In this document: piece by piece, positions 1 through 9,652 of the stretch | Position numbering within the stretch: the first letter of the stretch is position 1 | Layout of the letters: the number at the start of each line of letters is the position of its first letter | Made by a program: the position numbers and the translations under genes | NCBI RefSeq assembly: GCF_000243715.2 | Contig: NZ_AHMO02000004.1 | Location: 436,501 to 500,500 of the forward strand | Length of the DNA stretch: 64,000 nucleotides | Source of the DNA: Leptospira broomii serovar Hurstbridge str. 5399 | Lineage (GTDB): Bacteria > Spirochaetota > Leptospiria > Leptospirales > Leptospiraceae | Direction: 5' to 3' | Notes under the pieces: model-generated | Told to the model about the DNA's origin: nothing | The model's database searches: none | The model's input: only the letters and a program-made list of their open reading frames with translations

Positions 1-2
1 AT

Positions 3-707
3 CTTGCCCAACTCAGACACGGAAAGAAATTCGCGTGGCTTCGTCCGGACGTAAAATCTCAAGTTACCGTAGAATACAAGGACGGAAAACCTGTTCGTGT
101 GGATACGGTCGTTATTTCGACTCAACACACTCCGGATGTAAATCACAAGACGATCGAAGAAACCGTTATCGAAGAATGTATTAAGAAAGTAATTCCGGCG
201 AACTTTTTGAAAGATACGAAATTCTTTATTAACCCTACCGGCCAATTCATCATCGGTGGACCTCATGGAGATACCGGGTTGACCGGTCGTAAAATCATCG
301 TGGATACGTATGGCGGTTACGGTCGTCATGGTGGAGGAGCCTTCTCCGGAAAAGATCCTTCTAAAGTGGATCGTTCCGCAGCTTACATGGGACGTTACAT
401 AGCTAAAAACGTAGTAGCAGCCGGACTGGCTTCGCAATGCGAGGTTCAACTAGCGTATGCGATCGGAGTTGCCGATCCTGTTTCCGTTCACGTCGATACT
501 TTCGGAACCGGAACACTTTCCGAGGCGGAGATCGTAAAACGAATTCGCGCTAATTTCAAACTCACTCCTCGTGGAATTACCGATTCGCTCAAACTGCTAG
601 AAAAAGGAAGAAAATACCGCGAAACGGCTGCTTACGGTCACTTTGGTCGTAGTGGAGAAACCTTTACTTGGGAAAAAACCGACAAAGCAGAGGCTTTGAA
701 AGGCTAA
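3..707 (+). CDS. metK: S-adenosylmethionine synthase, 5' truncated by window edge
   Basis: Makes S-adenosylmethionine from methionine and ATP in the cytosol. The reading frame is already open at base 3 and reads [20 protein letters not shown], so the real start lies before the window; 234 residues are visible. The family signatures are present: [13 protein letters not shown], then the glycine-rich phosphate-binding motif [16 protein letters not shown], then the [11 protein letters not shown] helix. The stop TAA overlaps the ATG of the next gene by one base (TAATG), which indicates translational coupling with the transketolase subunit. Nothing is odd in the visible part. Identification is secure from the motifs; only the N-terminus is unseen. 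Confidence 0.97.
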   Translation, partial: LAQLRHGKKFAWLRPDVKSQVTVEYKDGKPVRVDTVVISTQHTPDVNHKTIEETVIEECIKKVIPANFLKDTKFFINPTGQFIIGGPHGDTGLTGRKIIVDTYGGYGRHGGGAFSGKDPSKVDRSAAYMGRYIAKNVVAAGLASQCEVQLAYAIGVADPVSVHVDTFGTGTLSEAEIVKRIRANFKLTPRGITDSLKLLEKGRKYRETAAYGHFGRSGETFTWEKTDKAEALKG

Positions 708-1666
708 TGGGCGCTCCTTCCGTTTCCACTTCCGATCAAAAGGCTACCCGTGACGGGTACGGAGACGCTCTGCACGAATTGGGAGCGGAACGAAAGGACA
801 TTGTCGTTTTGGATGCGGACCTTTCCGGTTCGACAAAGACGAATAAATTTGCAAAAGCATATCCGGATCGATTTTTCAATATCGGAGTCGCCGAGCAAAA
901 TTTAGTGGGGCATGCGGCCGGTCTTGCTTTGGCAGGTTACGTACCGTTCGCCTCCTCCTTTGCGATGTTTCTTTCCGGGAGAGCTTGGGAAGTCGTTCGC
1001 AACAGTATCGTTTATCCGTTTTTGAACGTTAAATTGGTCGCTTCTCATGGAGGAATTACCGTCGGTGAAGACGGCGCTTCCCACCAATGCATCGAAGATT
1101 TCGGAACGATGAGAGTCATTCCGGAAATGGTCGTAATTTGTCCTTCGGACTATAACGAAACTAAGCAAGTAATCCGCGCAATCGCGGATTATAACGGTCC
1201 GGTTTACGTAAGAGTAGGACGCCCAAACGTGCCGCTCATCGAACGGGAAAATTATAAATTCGAAATCGGTAAGGCAGAGGTAATTCGCGAAGGTAAGGAC
1301 GTGCTGATTATAGCGAACGGCGTACTTGTAAACGAAGCAATGATTGCGGTCAAAGAATTGGAATCCTTGGGTGTACAAGCGACTCTTTTGAATATGGCAA
1401 CGATTAAACCGATCGACAAGGATGCTATTCTAAAATACGCGAAACTTTGCGGCGTCGTTGTAACTTGCGAAGAACATAATGTGGTTGGTGGACTCGGATC
1501 TGCAGTTAGCGAGTTTCTTTCGGAGGAATATCCGGTCCGAATCCTAAAATTAGGAATGAAAGATACGTTCGGAAAATCGGGAACCTGGTCGGGATTACTG
1601 GACTATTTTGGCCTAAGAGCTAAGAATATAGTGGAATTAGCCCGGAAAGCTATTCAATTAAAATAG
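707..1666 (+). CDS. Transketolase C-terminal subunit (split transketolase)
   Basis: This 319-residue protein has the pyrimidine-binding and C-terminal domains of transketolase but no N-terminal thiamine-diphosphate domain, so it should work with a separately encoded N-terminal subunit that is not in this window. [16 protein letters not shown] near residue 75 holds the conserved Glu that activates the cofactor. [19 protein letters not shown] and the C-terminal [13 protein letters not shown] segment are typical of the split form. A longer frame opens at 668, but that stretch lies inside metK; ATG 707 overlaps the metK stop and is the sensible start. A DXS-like or acetoin-dehydrogenase beta identity is less likely given the motif spelling. 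Confidence 0.9.
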   Translation: MGAPSVSTSDQKATRDGYGDALHELGAERKDIVVLDADLSGSTKTNKFAKAYPDRFFNIGVAEQNLVGHAAGLALAGYVPFASSFAMFLSGRAWEVVRNSIVYPFLNVKLVASHGGITVGEDGASHQCIEDFGTMRVIPEMVVICPSDYNETKQVIRAIADYNGPVYVRVGRPNVPLIERENYKFEIGKAEVIREGKDVLIIANGVLVNEAMIAVKELESLGVQATLLNMATIKPIDKDAILKYAKLCGVVVTCEEHNVVGGLGSAVSEFLSEEYPVRILKLGMKDTFGKSGTWSGLLDYFGLRAKNIVELARKAIQLK

Positions 1667-1707
1667 CCCGCATTTCTTCCGAAGTAAAACGCTAATCGAC
1701 CCGGAGA

Positions 1708-2046
1708 ATGCTTCGGGTAAGAGTTAAAAAGTCCCAGACACCCGTCATCGAAGAGACTACAGTTGAGGACCCTGCAAAAACAGGCGGCCCGTGGAAAGTA
1801 GTACTATGGGACGACGACGAGCATACGTATGACTATGTGATCGAAATGTTAATGGAAGTCTGCACCATGACTATGGAACAGGCGTTTCGTCATGCGGTGG
1901 AAGTGGATACGCAAAAAAAGACTGTCGTTTTTGCGGGAGAATTTGAACACGCTGAGCATGTTCAGGAACTTATTTTGACGTACGGACCCGACCCAAGAAT
2001 GGCCGTCTCAAAAGGTTCCATGAGTGCAACATTAGAGAAATCTTAA
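1708..2046 (+). CDS. clpS: ClpS-type Clp protease adaptor with altered pocket residues
   Basis: ClpS presents N-degron substrates to a ClpA/ClpC unfoldase. The 112-residue product has a disordered N-terminal tail (residues 1-28) and then the ClpS fold starting at WKVVLWDDDEHTYDYVIEML. In E. coli ClpS the alpha-amino group of the substrate is held by the N of NDD and by a His in AVH. Here the corresponding places read DDD and EVD, so both positions appear to be Asp. ATG 1708 is the first start after an in-frame stop at 1693; GGAG lies only one base before it. No clpA gene is adjacent, and a 41-bp gap follows the transketolase gene. Family assignment is good; substrate preference may differ from the classical adaptor. 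Confidence 0.88.
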   Translation: MLRVRVKKSQTPVIEETTVEDPAKTGGPWKVVLWDDDEHTYDYVIEMLMEVCTMTMEQAFRHAVEVDTQKKTVVFAGEFEHAEHVQELILTYGPDPRMAVSKGSMSATLEKS

Positions 2047-2213
2047 TTCTTTCTAGTATTTAGGGATCAAAGCGGTTTATTATAAAAAATTCCGACGGAA
2101 ATTGCAATTTTTTAGTCTTCTATATTTTTGCCAATTATGAACCCTTCTCTCAGGATCGAAGATGTTAAACAAGTAAGATTAAACCCGTAATTTTCCCGGT
2201 TTGTAACTTTAGG

Positions 2214-2244
2214 AAAAACGACGGAATAGATGATTCCGTCGTTT
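2214..2244 (-). terminator. Intrinsic terminator of the MaoC gene
   Basis: A 12-bp perfect inverted repeat (AAACGACGGAAT, loop AGATG, ATTCCGTCGTTT) begins nine bases beyond the MaoC stop. Read on the minus strand the stem runs directly into TTTTT. The 3' arm also ends in TTT on the plus strand, so it may act in both directions between the convergent clpS and MaoC genes. Confidence 0.85.
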
Positions 2245-2252
2245 CATGCGAT

Positions 2253-3431
2253 TTACCACTTTTTCTTAACAAGAATTTTCCGCTCGATTTCGAAAATCTT
2301 TTCAGGAAGTTTTTCTTTTCCTAATTTCTTCTTATCGTTTTCCTTTAAGAAAAGTTCTTCGCCAAATTTTTCAAAAGCGTCGTTTGCTTTGATATTCTTC
2401 AAACCGATGAACTGGATATGAACTTCTCCTGCGGGAATTCCGAATTCGTTTCCTCTATCTTTTACAGCGAGGATTCTTGAGATAGCCGTAACCGTATCGC
2501 CGCTGATTGAAGGTTGCGTGTGATATCCCTCGGTAAATCCCAAATCCCAAAGAACATTCTCCGTTGTATCCCGAGACGCTAATCCGCATAACCAGGCAAA
2601 TACGAGTCCTCCATAAACGACGGGATCTCCTCCCATCGGCCCGGAAATTCCGGCGGAATATAACCGATCATAATGCAAGGGATGAGTGTTACCGACTCGA
2701 TACGTCCAAGGGAAATGTTCGTCGGTTATAGTTCTTCCATTTTGGTGAATATAAATTTGACCCGCCTCGAAATTTTCAAAGTAAGTATCCGACCAAGTTG
2801 CGGTCTCGAAACCTTTCGGAAGTTTTAAATTCGGTAATTCGATTTGAGGCTGATTTGTCTCCGGAAAAAACGCTTCTTTTACTACCGGTTTTGGAGTGCC
2901 TTTCGGTTTTCCGTTCGAATGATAGATCATGATCTTTCGTTCGTACTGCAGAACTAATTCCCTATTTTGATTCAGGCAAATCGTGCGCACATGAACGATT
3001 CCCGGTTTATCGGGACCTTTATCGTCCACTTTCAGCACTTTAGTTTTTGCGGATAGAGTATCGCCCGGATGAACGGGTTTTAGAAATTGAACATCGTAAT
3101 AGCCTAAATTCGCGAGCGCTTTTTCGGAATCATTTTGTACTCCGAGCGAGAGGGCTAGGTTGAAAACCATTAACGGGGAAATTAATAAATCTTTAAATCC
3201 ATGCGCTTGAGCATAAGGAGCGGAAAGAAAAAGAGGATTTGCTTCCATGAATGTGGTTGCGAATTCCTGAGCAAACGCCCTATCGATCGTTAATTCCCGA
3301 GGATGTTCAAAAATCGCTCCTTCGGTAAATTCTTCGAGATAACGTCCGTAGATTTCCCTTTTGACCTTACCGGTGTCCACCGGAGTTTTAGGTGCCAGTT
3401 CCGCGAACGGGGTGGTTGGAATTTTTGCCAT
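2253..3431 (-). CDS. MaoC-family double hot-dog hydratase/dehydratase
   Basis: A 392-residue protein made of two hot-dog halves. The N-terminal half (about residues 40-170) has [17 protein letters not shown], a form of the R-hydratase signature with the usual catalytic Asp replaced. The C-terminal half (about 220-360) has [20 protein letters not shown]. The fold matches (R)-specific enoyl-CoA hydratases and mesaconyl-CoA or methylmalyl-CoA dehydratases; I cannot tell the substrate. The start ATG at 3431 has AGGAG four bases upstream on the minus strand. The gene is a single unit: it ends in a strong terminator and diverges from no obvious partner. The degenerate first motif suggests that only one half may be catalytic. 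Confidence 0.8.
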   Translation of the reverse strand: MAKIPTTPFAELAPKTPVDTGKVKREIYGRYLEEFTEGAIFEHPRELTIDRAFAQEFATTFMEANPLFLSAPYAQAHGFKDLLISPLMVFNLALSLGVQNDSEKALANLGYYDVQFLKPVHPGDTLSAKTKVLKVDDKGPDKPGIVHVRTICLNQNRELVLQYERKIMIYHSNGKPKGTPKPVVKEAFFPETNQPQIELPNLKLPKGFETATWSDTYFENFEAGQIYIHQNGRTITDEHFPWTYRVGNTHPLHYDRLYSAGISGPMGGDPVVYGGLVFAWLCGLASRDTTENVLWDLGFTEGYHTQPSISGDTVTAISRILAVKDRGNEFGIPAGEVHIQFIGLKNIKANDAFEKFGEELFLKENDKKKLGKEKLPEKIFEIERKILVKKKW

Positions 3432-3496
3432 GGAGCTCCTGCCTTTTCTTTAATTTTTCCTAGGATTTCCACACTGGGTCCTCGGAAAAGGCTTTT

Positions 3497-4105
3497 TCAC
3501 AACCTTCCTTTGAAATAGCTCTCGAGCAATTCTCTGGATCCGTATCTCAATTCTCCGCCGAGAATTTCCATTTTCGGAAGATCGGGGTTCGTGTCCTTTT
3601 CTCCAAACATATGGTTCCAGGTGTTTACGAAAAGAACCGGTCGCAAATTTCGAAATTCCATTTGGGGTGGTTTTAGAATGGAATCATAATGTTCGACAGG
3701 GTCCTGCAAAAAGATCTGATCGCCGGAATAAACATTTGTCAGATCGATTTCCGAAAGTTTTCCTTCCGGATTCAATTTTACTCGAATCGATTCTAAATCG
3801 GAAGTGCGTCCATATTTGAATCTTCTATAAATTCTGTAGAAGAAGTCCTTCAGGAGATTTGGATGAATCTCATCCTGGAATACATACGTAATTCTTAATT
3901 CGACTCCCGACGGAGTAATTTCACTTTTGCAATACGTCGTCAGCAGCCCGTTTCCGGCTAGAATATCCTTTTCAGGTTGAACCAGAATCGGTAGATTTTC
4001 CCCATTACATGGGCCGTCTGCAAGCGGGAACTTCGGTAGACTAGTACCCGAACATTCGAGTAGCAATCCTATACACAATAAAATAAGAATGCTCGGATTA
4101 TTCAT
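3497..4105 (-). CDS. Hypothetical lipoprotein
   Basis: I do not recognise the family. Starting at ATG 4105 gives a 202-residue protein that opens with [20 protein letters not shown], a hydrophobic signal followed by LLEC, which fits the relaxed spirochetal lipobox and predicts lipidation of Cys17. The frame stays open upstream to 4216, but that extension runs into the promoter region of the divergent peptidase and would put 37 residues before the signal, so I prefer the shorter form. The mature part is a soluble domain of mixed alpha/beta character with no catalytic motif that I can see. The peptidase start lies 103 bp away on the other strand. Confidence 0.7.
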   Translation of the reverse strand: MNNPSILILLCIGLLLECSGTSLPKFPLADGPCNGENLPILVQPEKDILAGNGLLTTYCKSEITPSGVELRITYVFQDEIHPNLLKDFFYRIYRRFKYGRTSDLESIRVKLNPEGKLSEIDLTNVYSGDQIFLQDPVEHYDSILKPPQMEFRNLRPVLFVNTWNHMFGEKDTNPDLPKMEILGGELRYGSRELLESYFKGRL

Positions 4106-4208
4106 AATGCGGGCTCTCGACGGAATTGGAATCGATGATTCGAGCTTTGTCAAGATGATACCGCAAAAAAGGATGCGGCTTTTTGAGGTTTTAAGGATTC
4201 TGTTCTTG

Positions 4209-6173
4209 ATGGACAAAACTCTTCCTTTTCGTGAATTCCCGAATGTGCCTTTGGAAAATCTAAAAGATTCAATACGCGCGAAGATTTCCTTTTCTAAAGA
4301 ACTCCTATCACGATTATTAGTTCAAGATTCGCCTACCTATGATTCCTTAATAAGACCGTTAAACGACGCTCTTCAGGACCTTCATTTGGATTTTACCGTA
4401 TTGTCTCATCTGAATAGCGTTAAGAATAACGAGGAGTCTAAGAGCAATTATACGGAGATTTTACCCGAAGTAACCGAATTTTATTCCGATCTCGGTCAGA
4501 ATGAGCAACTCTTTCAGGCTTATACGACGATTTTTAATCGCGAGAAAAATTCCTTAAGCCAGCCGCAAAAGAAGGTATTGGAAGACGGAATATTGCAGTT
4601 TAAATTAGGCGGCGTGGGACTTCCACCGGAACGTAAGAAGCGCTTGCAGGAGATCCAACTTCGTCTTTCGGATGTGGACAATCAATTTTCCCAAAATCTT
4701 CTGGATGCAACGAATGCGTATGAAATGAGAATCGAATCGGAGGAAGACGTAAAGGAAATCCCGGAATCGGATAAAACCTTGTACAGGAATTCGGACGGGT
4801 CCTATTCGTTCACGTTACAGTTTCCTAGCTATATTTCGTATATGACGTACGGTACGAATCGAAATAAGCGGGAAGAATTATATAAAGCGTACGTGACCAA
4901 GGCGCCTCAGAACGGAAAACTTATCCAGGAAATTTTAGCATTGAGGGACGAAGAGGCTTTATTGCTCGGTTATTCGAACTTTGCAGAACTTTCTTTGGCG
5001 ACGAAAGTCGCGGATTCCCCAAAAACCGTTTTGAATTTTTTGGAAGAATTAGGAAAGAAAGCGAAACCGTTTGCGGAAAAAGAATTTAAAGAATTATCGG
5101 AATTCGCAAAGACATTAGGCATCGACGATCTGCAAGCTTTCGATACTGCTTACGTGTCAGAGAAATTAAAGAAGCAGTCGTACGATTTCGACGAAGAGGA
5201 AACTAGACCTTACTTCGAAAAAAATTCGGTCGTGAAAGGTGCGTTCGAATTCTTTAGGAAGCTTTTCGGTTTTGAATTGATAAAAACCGACGCGCCGACT
5301 TGGGATTCTAAAGTGGAAGTATATCAGCTGAAAAGCGAATCTCAAATACGAGCACAGCTCTACCTAGATCTTGAATCCAGAAAAGATAAGCAAAGCGGAG
5401 CCTGGATGAATAACTGGGCTTCTCGTAACCGATTGCCGCAAGGCGTAGCGCTACCGACGGCATTCGTGGTCTGTAATTTTCCTCCTTCGAAGGAAGGATC
5501 TCCTTCTCTATTAAAGCATAGCGATGTCGTGACTCTATTCCATGAAATGGGTCATACATTGCACCATATTTGTACGAAGGTGGAGGAGCCGCCTGTCAGC
5601 GGCATCAACGGAGTCGAATGGGATGCGGTGGAATTTCCTTCGCAATTTCTGGAGAATTTCGCGTACGAACCGCAGGTTTTGCAATTCTTCGCGTTTCATT
5701 ATCAGACCAAGGAGCCGATGCCGCAAGTCTTAGTCCATAAATTGAAAGCGACTAAAAATTTTCTAGCCGGGCTAGGAGTATTACGTCAGCTAGAATTCGG
5801 AATTTTTGATATGCGAATTCATATGGGAAAACATACGGAAAACGAAGTACAGAGAATACTCGATGAAGTACGTAAAGAGGTGGGTATTTTACAGCCGCCT
5901 TCCTATAATAAATTCCAAAACGGATTCTCGCATATCTTTTCGGGAGGTTATGCTGCGGGCTATTACAGTTATAAATGGGCGGAACTTCTGGCTGCAGATG
6001 CATTCTTTGCTTTCTTAGAGAAAGGAATTTTCGATGCGCCGCTCGCGGAGAGTTATAAAAATAATATTTTGGAAAAGGGCGGTTCCGAAAACGCAATGAA
6101 CTTATTCAGAAAATTCCTAGGTCGAGATCCTAGCCCCGAGGCTCTATTACGGCTATACGATTTAGTCGCCTAA
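4209..6173 (+). CDS. M3-family zinc oligopeptidase (PrlC/thimet type)
   Basis: Cytosolic metallopeptidase that degrades short peptides. The product of 654 residues carries the zinc motif in [18 protein letters not shown], with HExxH plus the downstream catalytic segment [17 protein letters not shown] that supplies the third zinc ligand. The C-terminal [19 protein letters not shown] segment holds the conserved substrate-binding Tyr and His residues. The frame is open from 4089, but ATG 4209 has AAGGA at 4193-4197, about 11 bases upstream, and avoids overlap with the divergent lipoprotein gene; the length fits oligopeptidase A-like enzymes (about 680). No signal peptide is seen with this start. 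Confidence 0.9.
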   Translation: MDKTLPFREFPNVPLENLKDSIRAKISFSKELLSRLLVQDSPTYDSLIRPLNDALQDLHLDFTVLSHLNSVKNNEESKSNYTEILPEVTEFYSDLGQNEQLFQAYTTIFNREKNSLSQPQKKVLEDGILQFKLGGVGLPPERKKRLQEIQLRLSDVDNQFSQNLLDATNAYEMRIESEEDVKEIPESDKTLYRNSDGSYSFTLQFPSYISYMTYGTNRNKREELYKAYVTKAPQNGKLIQEILALRDEEALLLGYSNFAELSLATKVADSPKTVLNFLEELGKKAKPFAEKEFKELSEFAKTLGIDDLQAFDTAYVSEKLKKQSYDFDEEETRPYFEKNSVVKGAFEFFRKLFGFELIKTDAPTWDSKVEVYQLKSESQIRAQLYLDLESRKDKQSGAWMNNWASRNRLPQGVALPTAFVVCNFPPSKEGSPSLLKHSDVVTLFHEMGHTLHHICTKVEEPPVSGINGVEWDAVEFPSQFLENFAYEPQVLQFFAFHYQTKEPMPQVLVHKLKATKNFLAGLGVLRQLEFGIFDMRIHMGKHTENEVQRILDEVRKEVGILQPPSYNKFQNGFSHIFSGGYAAGYYSYKWAELLAADAFFAFLEKGIFDAPLAESYKNNILEKGGSENAMNLFRKFLGRDPSPEALLRLYDLVA

Positions 6174-6203
6174 GCCGGCTATTTAACGGAGGGCGGAGAT
6201 TTT

Positions 6204-6247
6204 TCGACGACTAAAATTGCTCGATGAAAGGAGTCATCGGTCGTCGA
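6204..6247. repeat. Nested inverted repeat between convergent genes
   Basis: The outer arms TCGACGAC (6204-6211) and GTCGTCGA (6240-6247) enclose a second perfect hairpin, CGATGA (6222-6227) and TCATCG (6234-6239). The arms are perfect and stacked at the 3' side. Neither strand has a T-run after the stem, so a standard intrinsic terminator is doubtful although the position, between two convergent stops, would suit one. Confidence 0.6.
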
Positions 6248-6258
6248 TGTTCGGGAAT

Positions 6259-6495
6259 TTAAGAAAGGTTCTTGCGGAAGTTCTGAAGTAGCTGTTCGGT
6301 TCCCGAAAGCAGAAGCTCGATCTGATCGGAATCGATATTATAGACAACGCTGGTTTTTAAAGAGTCCTTAAAAGCGCTCGCGTCGATTTTTTTTTGGTCA
6401 TAGCTGTCCTTAAGGAAGTTATACCAACCCGCGAGGATTACTTTCAGGTGAGGAAGTTCTTTGATTGGGACTGAAATGACTTTCTCTGCTTCCAT
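6259..6495 (-). CDS. Small conserved-looking hypothetical protein (78 aa)
   Basis: I do not recognise it. The product is acidic-to-neutral, soluble and helical by eye, starting MEAEKVISVPIKELPHLK and ending in a leucine-rich helix (LLLSGTEQLLQNFRK). It has no Cys, no signal peptide and no membrane segment. It lies alone between the convergent peptidase gene and the GST gene, with no clear Shine-Dalgarno before its ATG (GCCTT only), so expression is less certain than for its neighbours. Regular codon use and absence of a competing frame support a real gene. Confidence 0.55.
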   Translation of the reverse strand: MEAEKVISVPIKELPHLKVILAGWYNFLKDSYDQKKIDASAFKDSLKTSVVYNIDSDQIELLLSGTEQLLQNFRKNLS

Positions 6496-6659
6496 AAGGC
6501 CACTCGAAGGTTAATTTCAGAACGGCGCGAGTCAACCAGATTTTTTGAAATCGAATACAACTTGAGTTTTATACGAATTCAAATCCGAGATTTTGAAAAT
6601 CAGATCGCGCCGCACAATAAATTGCGAACGGCCTGTAATTAGGAGAAAGAGTTCCCTTA

Positions 6660-7310
6660 TTATCTACTTCTGCGTAAAGCTTTCATAATCGTCGCCCTTG
6701 CTTTTTCCACTTTCGCAGGTCCTGGAAGAGAATTCATCATCTCTAAATAGGCCTTTAAACCGGATAATTCTTCTATAGGACAGGGGGAAATCCACTCGCT
6801 TAGATTATCAATGACAAGTGGAAGCGTAGCGAAAGCGGCGCAATCCGCGGCTGTAAATTCGGATCCGGCGATAAAAGGAGAGAATTTGACGACTCTTGCC
6901 AAAGCCGATGTAGCCATCCTTAACGAGGTTCGCACCTCCTGAATCGCTTCCGCCGGAACGGATTCTTGCTTTAAGCCGGGAGTATACACTTTCCTTGCGG
7001 GGGTATCGATATAATTTTCTATAATCGTAATTATGGATCTTACTAATGCGGCTTTTAACGGATCTTTCGGAAAGAGTGGCTTCGTATTCGGGAAACTCGC
7101 CTCAACGAACTCGATGATCGCCTGAGATTCGAAAAGATAGTTTCCGTCGATTTCAATATAAGGGATCTTTCCCATCGGACTCCTCTTCAAAAATTCTTCG
7201 TCCTGGGAATAGGGAGTACGTATCTCTTCGAATTCGATGTTCTTTTCCAACAAAAAGAGCTTCACCTTATTGGAGTAGTTGCTGATAGGATATCCGTATA
7301 AACGTATCAT
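6660..7310 (-). CDS. Glutathione S-transferase family protein
   Basis: A 216-residue protein with a thioredoxin-like N-terminal domain (residues 1-80) that contains the cis-Pro segment MGKIPYIEIDG and the SNAIL/TRAIL-type FESQAIIEF motif that binds the gamma-glutamyl part of glutathione. An all-helical C-terminal domain follows (FIAGSEFTAADCAAFATLPL, with the conserved N-capping Asp). Family members conjugate or transfer thiols; the substrate cannot be read from sequence. An operator-like palindrome lies 51-67 bp upstream, shared with the divergent SDR gene, suggesting joint control. Confidence 0.85.
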   Translation of the reverse strand: MIRLYGYPISNYSNKVKLFLLEKNIEFEEIRTPYSQDEEFLKRSPMGKIPYIEIDGNYLFESQAIIEFVEASFPNTKPLFPKDPLKAALVRSIITIIENYIDTPARKVYTPGLKQESVPAEAIQEVRTSLRMATSALARVVKFSPFIAGSEFTAADCAAFATLPLVIDNLSEWISPCPIEELSGLKAYLEMMNSLPGPAKVEKARATIMKALRRSR

Positions 7311-7360
7311 AGGTTATCGGATCCTTTCGGGAGAAATCGGATCGTAAAGCTTTTTTCTTC

Positions 7361-7377
7361 AGTTGGCCGGACCAACT
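7361..7377. promoter_or_regulatory. Operator-like palindrome between GST and SDR genes
   Basis: Perfect arms AGTTGG and CCAACT are separated by five bases (CCGGA), a 17-bp dyad in the 168-bp space between two divergent genes. Size and symmetry suit a dimeric repressor of TetR or MarR type; no such regulator gene is adjacent. A run of T residues (7351-7356) lies just to the left. No experimental support; inferred from symmetry and position. Confidence 0.45.
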
Positions 7378-7438
7378 AATCTATAAGTTCGATTTTTATT
7401 CTTTCCCCGCTTTCTAATTTCGCATATTATTGCCCCCA

Positions 7439-7457
7439 CGCCTGGAATTGTCAGGCG
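7439..7457 (+). promoter_or_regulatory. Small hairpin in the SDR 5' leader
   Basis: CGCCTG and CAGGCG form a perfect 6-bp stem around a 7-base loop, immediately before the Shine-Dalgarno AGGGAG (7463-7468) of the SDR gene. It could affect translation or be the end of an operator; the evidence is symmetry alone. Confidence 0.3.
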
Positions 7458-7478
7458 GCTTTAGGGAGAGCTTATTTA

Positions 7479-8261
7479 ATGAAAAAAACGGCCATAATAA
7501 CCGGCGCAAGTACCGGGATCGGTTATGAAATTGCGAAATTGGCGGCGTCCGACGGATACGATTTGATACTCGTAGCCAGAAGCGCAAAAACATTGGCAAA
7601 AGTGAAAAAGGAAACTGAATCTTTGGGCGCAAAAACCGAATTTCTTGCGCTCGATTTGTCGGATCCTAAAAGTCCGAAGAAGATCTACGATTTTGCGAAA
7701 AAGAAAAAAGCGATAGTCGACCTGCTCGTAAACAATGCGGGATTCGGTACGAATGGTCGCTTCGACACCTTGGATTTGAGCGAAGAATTATCACTGATCC
7801 AAGTGAACGTGACATCACTCGTCGCATTGACTCATTTGTTTTTGAAGGATATGGTCGATAGGCATTCCGGAAAAATCCTAAATGTCGCTTCGACCGCCGC
7901 CTTTCAACCGGGTCCGTTGATGGCGAACTACTATGCGAGTAAGGCATATGTACTTTTTTTCTCGGAAGGCATTTCCGAAGAATTGAAGAAAGTAGGTGTC
8001 ACAGTAACCTGCCTTTGTCCCGGACCGACGAGCACGGAATTCTTTAAAAGAGCCGAAATGGATAATTCCGCTCTTTTAAATAGTCCGATGGTTCCGAAAG
8101 CGACCCCTCGTGATGTTGCAAAACTGGGATACGAGGCCGTAAAGAACGGACGGGCGGTAGTTATTTCAGGTTTTGCTAATAAAGTTTTGGCGCAATCCGT
8201 GAGAATTACGCCGCGTTTTTTAATTCGAAAAATTGCGAAAATTTTCAATACGGTAGGATAA
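7479..8261 (+). CDS. SDR-family oxidoreductase (DltE-like)
   Basis: Classical short-chain dehydrogenase of 260 residues. The Rossmann nucleotide motif is TGASTGIG (residues 8-15), NNAG follows near residue 86, and the catalytic YxxxK is Tyr152/Lys156 in YYASKAY. The PGPTSTEFF stretch after the active site is typical of the COG0300 group. The substrate is unknown. AGGGAG ten bases before ATG supports the start. The sterol-desaturase-like gene follows after 24 bp on the same strand, so the two may be co-transcribed and act on one lipid-like substrate; that link is inference. Confidence 0.88.
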   Translation: MKKTAIITGASTGIGYEIAKLAASDGYDLILVARSAKTLAKVKKETESLGAKTEFLALDLSDPKSPKKIYDFAKKKKAIVDLLVNNAGFGTNGRFDTLDLSEELSLIQVNVTSLVALTHLFLKDMVDRHSGKILNVASTAAFQPGPLMANYYASKAYVLFFSEGISEELKKVGVTVTCLCPGPTSTEFFKRAEMDNSALLNSPMVPKATPRDVAKLGYEAVKNGRAVVISGFANKVLAQSVRITPRFLIRKIAKIFNTVG

Positions 8262-8285
8262 TTTAAGTTTCGACGAGGTTTGATA

Positions 8286-9485
8286 ATGGGAGAATCGATT
8301 ATAGACTTAGCGGTTCCGTTCTTTTTGATTCTTATATTGGCCGAGGCTTATATTGGAAGAAAGCAAAACGTTTATCGCTGGAATGATACGATCACCGATT
8401 TAGGTACCGGCATACTCTTCTCTCTTACGGGAGTCTTCGTGACTCTCGGATCTCTCTGGATCTACGAACAAGTTCGAGTTCATTTTTCGATTCAGCAGCT
8501 TTGGGGTTTTTCAGAGCTTCCCGAGGGATCTCCTATAATTCGAGGGGCAGGTGGCTTAGAATTCAGGTGGGCTGAGGCGTTATCCTGGCTGTTGATTCTT
8601 TTGGCGGTCGATTTTATCTACTACTGGTTTCATCGGGCAACGCACGAAGTTCATTTTCTTTGGGCTTGCCACGTAACTCATCATTCCAGCGAGGAATTCA
8701 ATTTATCGGTGGCATTGAGGCAATCCAGTTTTCAGAGAATTTTCGAATATACCTTTAATCTTCCCCTTGCGATAGCGGGAGTTCCCTGGTGGGCGTTTTT
8801 GCTTTGTCAGGGGATTCTCAAAATCTATCAATTTTGGGTTCATACTCGCCTAATCGGAAAGCTTGGCTGGGTAGAGAGAGTCTTTCTCACACCCTCGCAT
8901 CATAGAGTGCATCATGGACGAGATCTCCAATATTTGGATAAAAATCACGGAGGAATACTGATCCTTTGGGATAAATGGTTTGGAACTTATGCGGAAGAAA
9001 CATCCGAGCCGGTGTACGGTCTGACTACACAGTTAGGGACCTTCAATCCTTTAACCGCGAATCTGCATGTTTATTTAGATTTATGGAATTTGATAAGCCT
9101 TGCTCCGAATTGGAAAGATAAGTTTTTACTTCTTATTCAAAAGCCGGATTGGAGGCCGTCGTCATTGGGGGGAACAAAAGAGATTCCTGTAGTAAGTCGG
9201 GAGCGATTGAAAGTTTATGATCCGCAGATTTCTTCGGAACGGAAAATATATACGATCGTACAATTTTTTATTTTGGCGACGATTACTTTGCTAGCGCTAC
9301 GATTCTTTAAAAAAGGAATTCTGGACGTTGAAATTTTCCTGCTTGCCTCGCTCTGGATTACTTTCTCATTCTTCTCCTTAGGAATTCTATTAGAAGGAGG
9401 AAGGAAAGCAATCATCTGGGAATCCGTTCGATATGCAAGCCTTCCGATTCTTGTCGGTTATGCGATGATCAAAGCCGGTTTTTAA
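8286..9485 (+). CDS. Sterol desaturase / fatty acid hydroxylase family membrane di-iron enzyme
   Basis: Integral membrane oxygenase of 399 residues with the three histidine boxes of the superfamily: HRATH from residue 116, HVTHHSSE from residue 129, and HHRVHHG from residue 205. These ligate a di-iron centre. Several hydrophobic segments flank them, and a further C-terminal membrane region (about 320-399) follows a soluble linker. The frame also begins with a TTG six bases earlier, but GAGG at 8275-8278 is correctly spaced for ATG 8286. The product could hydroxylate or desaturate a lipid or act as an alkylglycerol monooxygenase-type ether-cleaving enzyme; the family alone does not decide. Confidence 0.85.
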   Translation: MGESIIDLAVPFFLILILAEAYIGRKQNVYRWNDTITDLGTGILFSLTGVFVTLGSLWIYEQVRVHFSIQQLWGFSELPEGSPIIRGAGGLEFRWAEALSWLLILLAVDFIYYWFHRATHEVHFLWACHVTHHSSEEFNLSVALRQSSFQRIFEYTFNLPLAIAGVPWWAFLLCQGILKIYQFWVHTRLIGKLGWVERVFLTPSHHRVHHGRDLQYLDKNHGGILILWDKWFGTYAEETSEPVYGLTTQLGTFNPLTANLHVYLDLWNLISLAPNWKDKFLLLIQKPDWRPSSLGGTKEIPVVSRERLKVYDPQISSERKIYTIVQFFILATITLLALRFFKKGILDVEIFLLASLWITFSFFSLGILLEGGRKAIIWESVRYASLPILVGYAMIKAGF

Positions 9486-9652
9486 TTTTCCGTTTTTGTT
9501 CGTATATAAAACTAAATGAGTCGTTTTCATATCAACCAAACTTAATGGTTCATTTTTGAATCGCAACCGCTTGCTATCTAAGGGGGGAAGGAGAAAACTA
9601 GGCCAAGCATAGGGAAAAACCCCATAGCGAAATAGCCAAGGAGAAACAACTC

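Noticed and set aside
902..1378. 158-aa minus-strand frame inside the transketolase gene
   Set aside because: Shadow of a well-supported coding frame on the other strand.
3432..3439. GGAGCTCC as a third copy of the palindromic element
   Set aside because: Here it is the Shine-Dalgarno and start region of the MaoC gene, so the match is probably chance.
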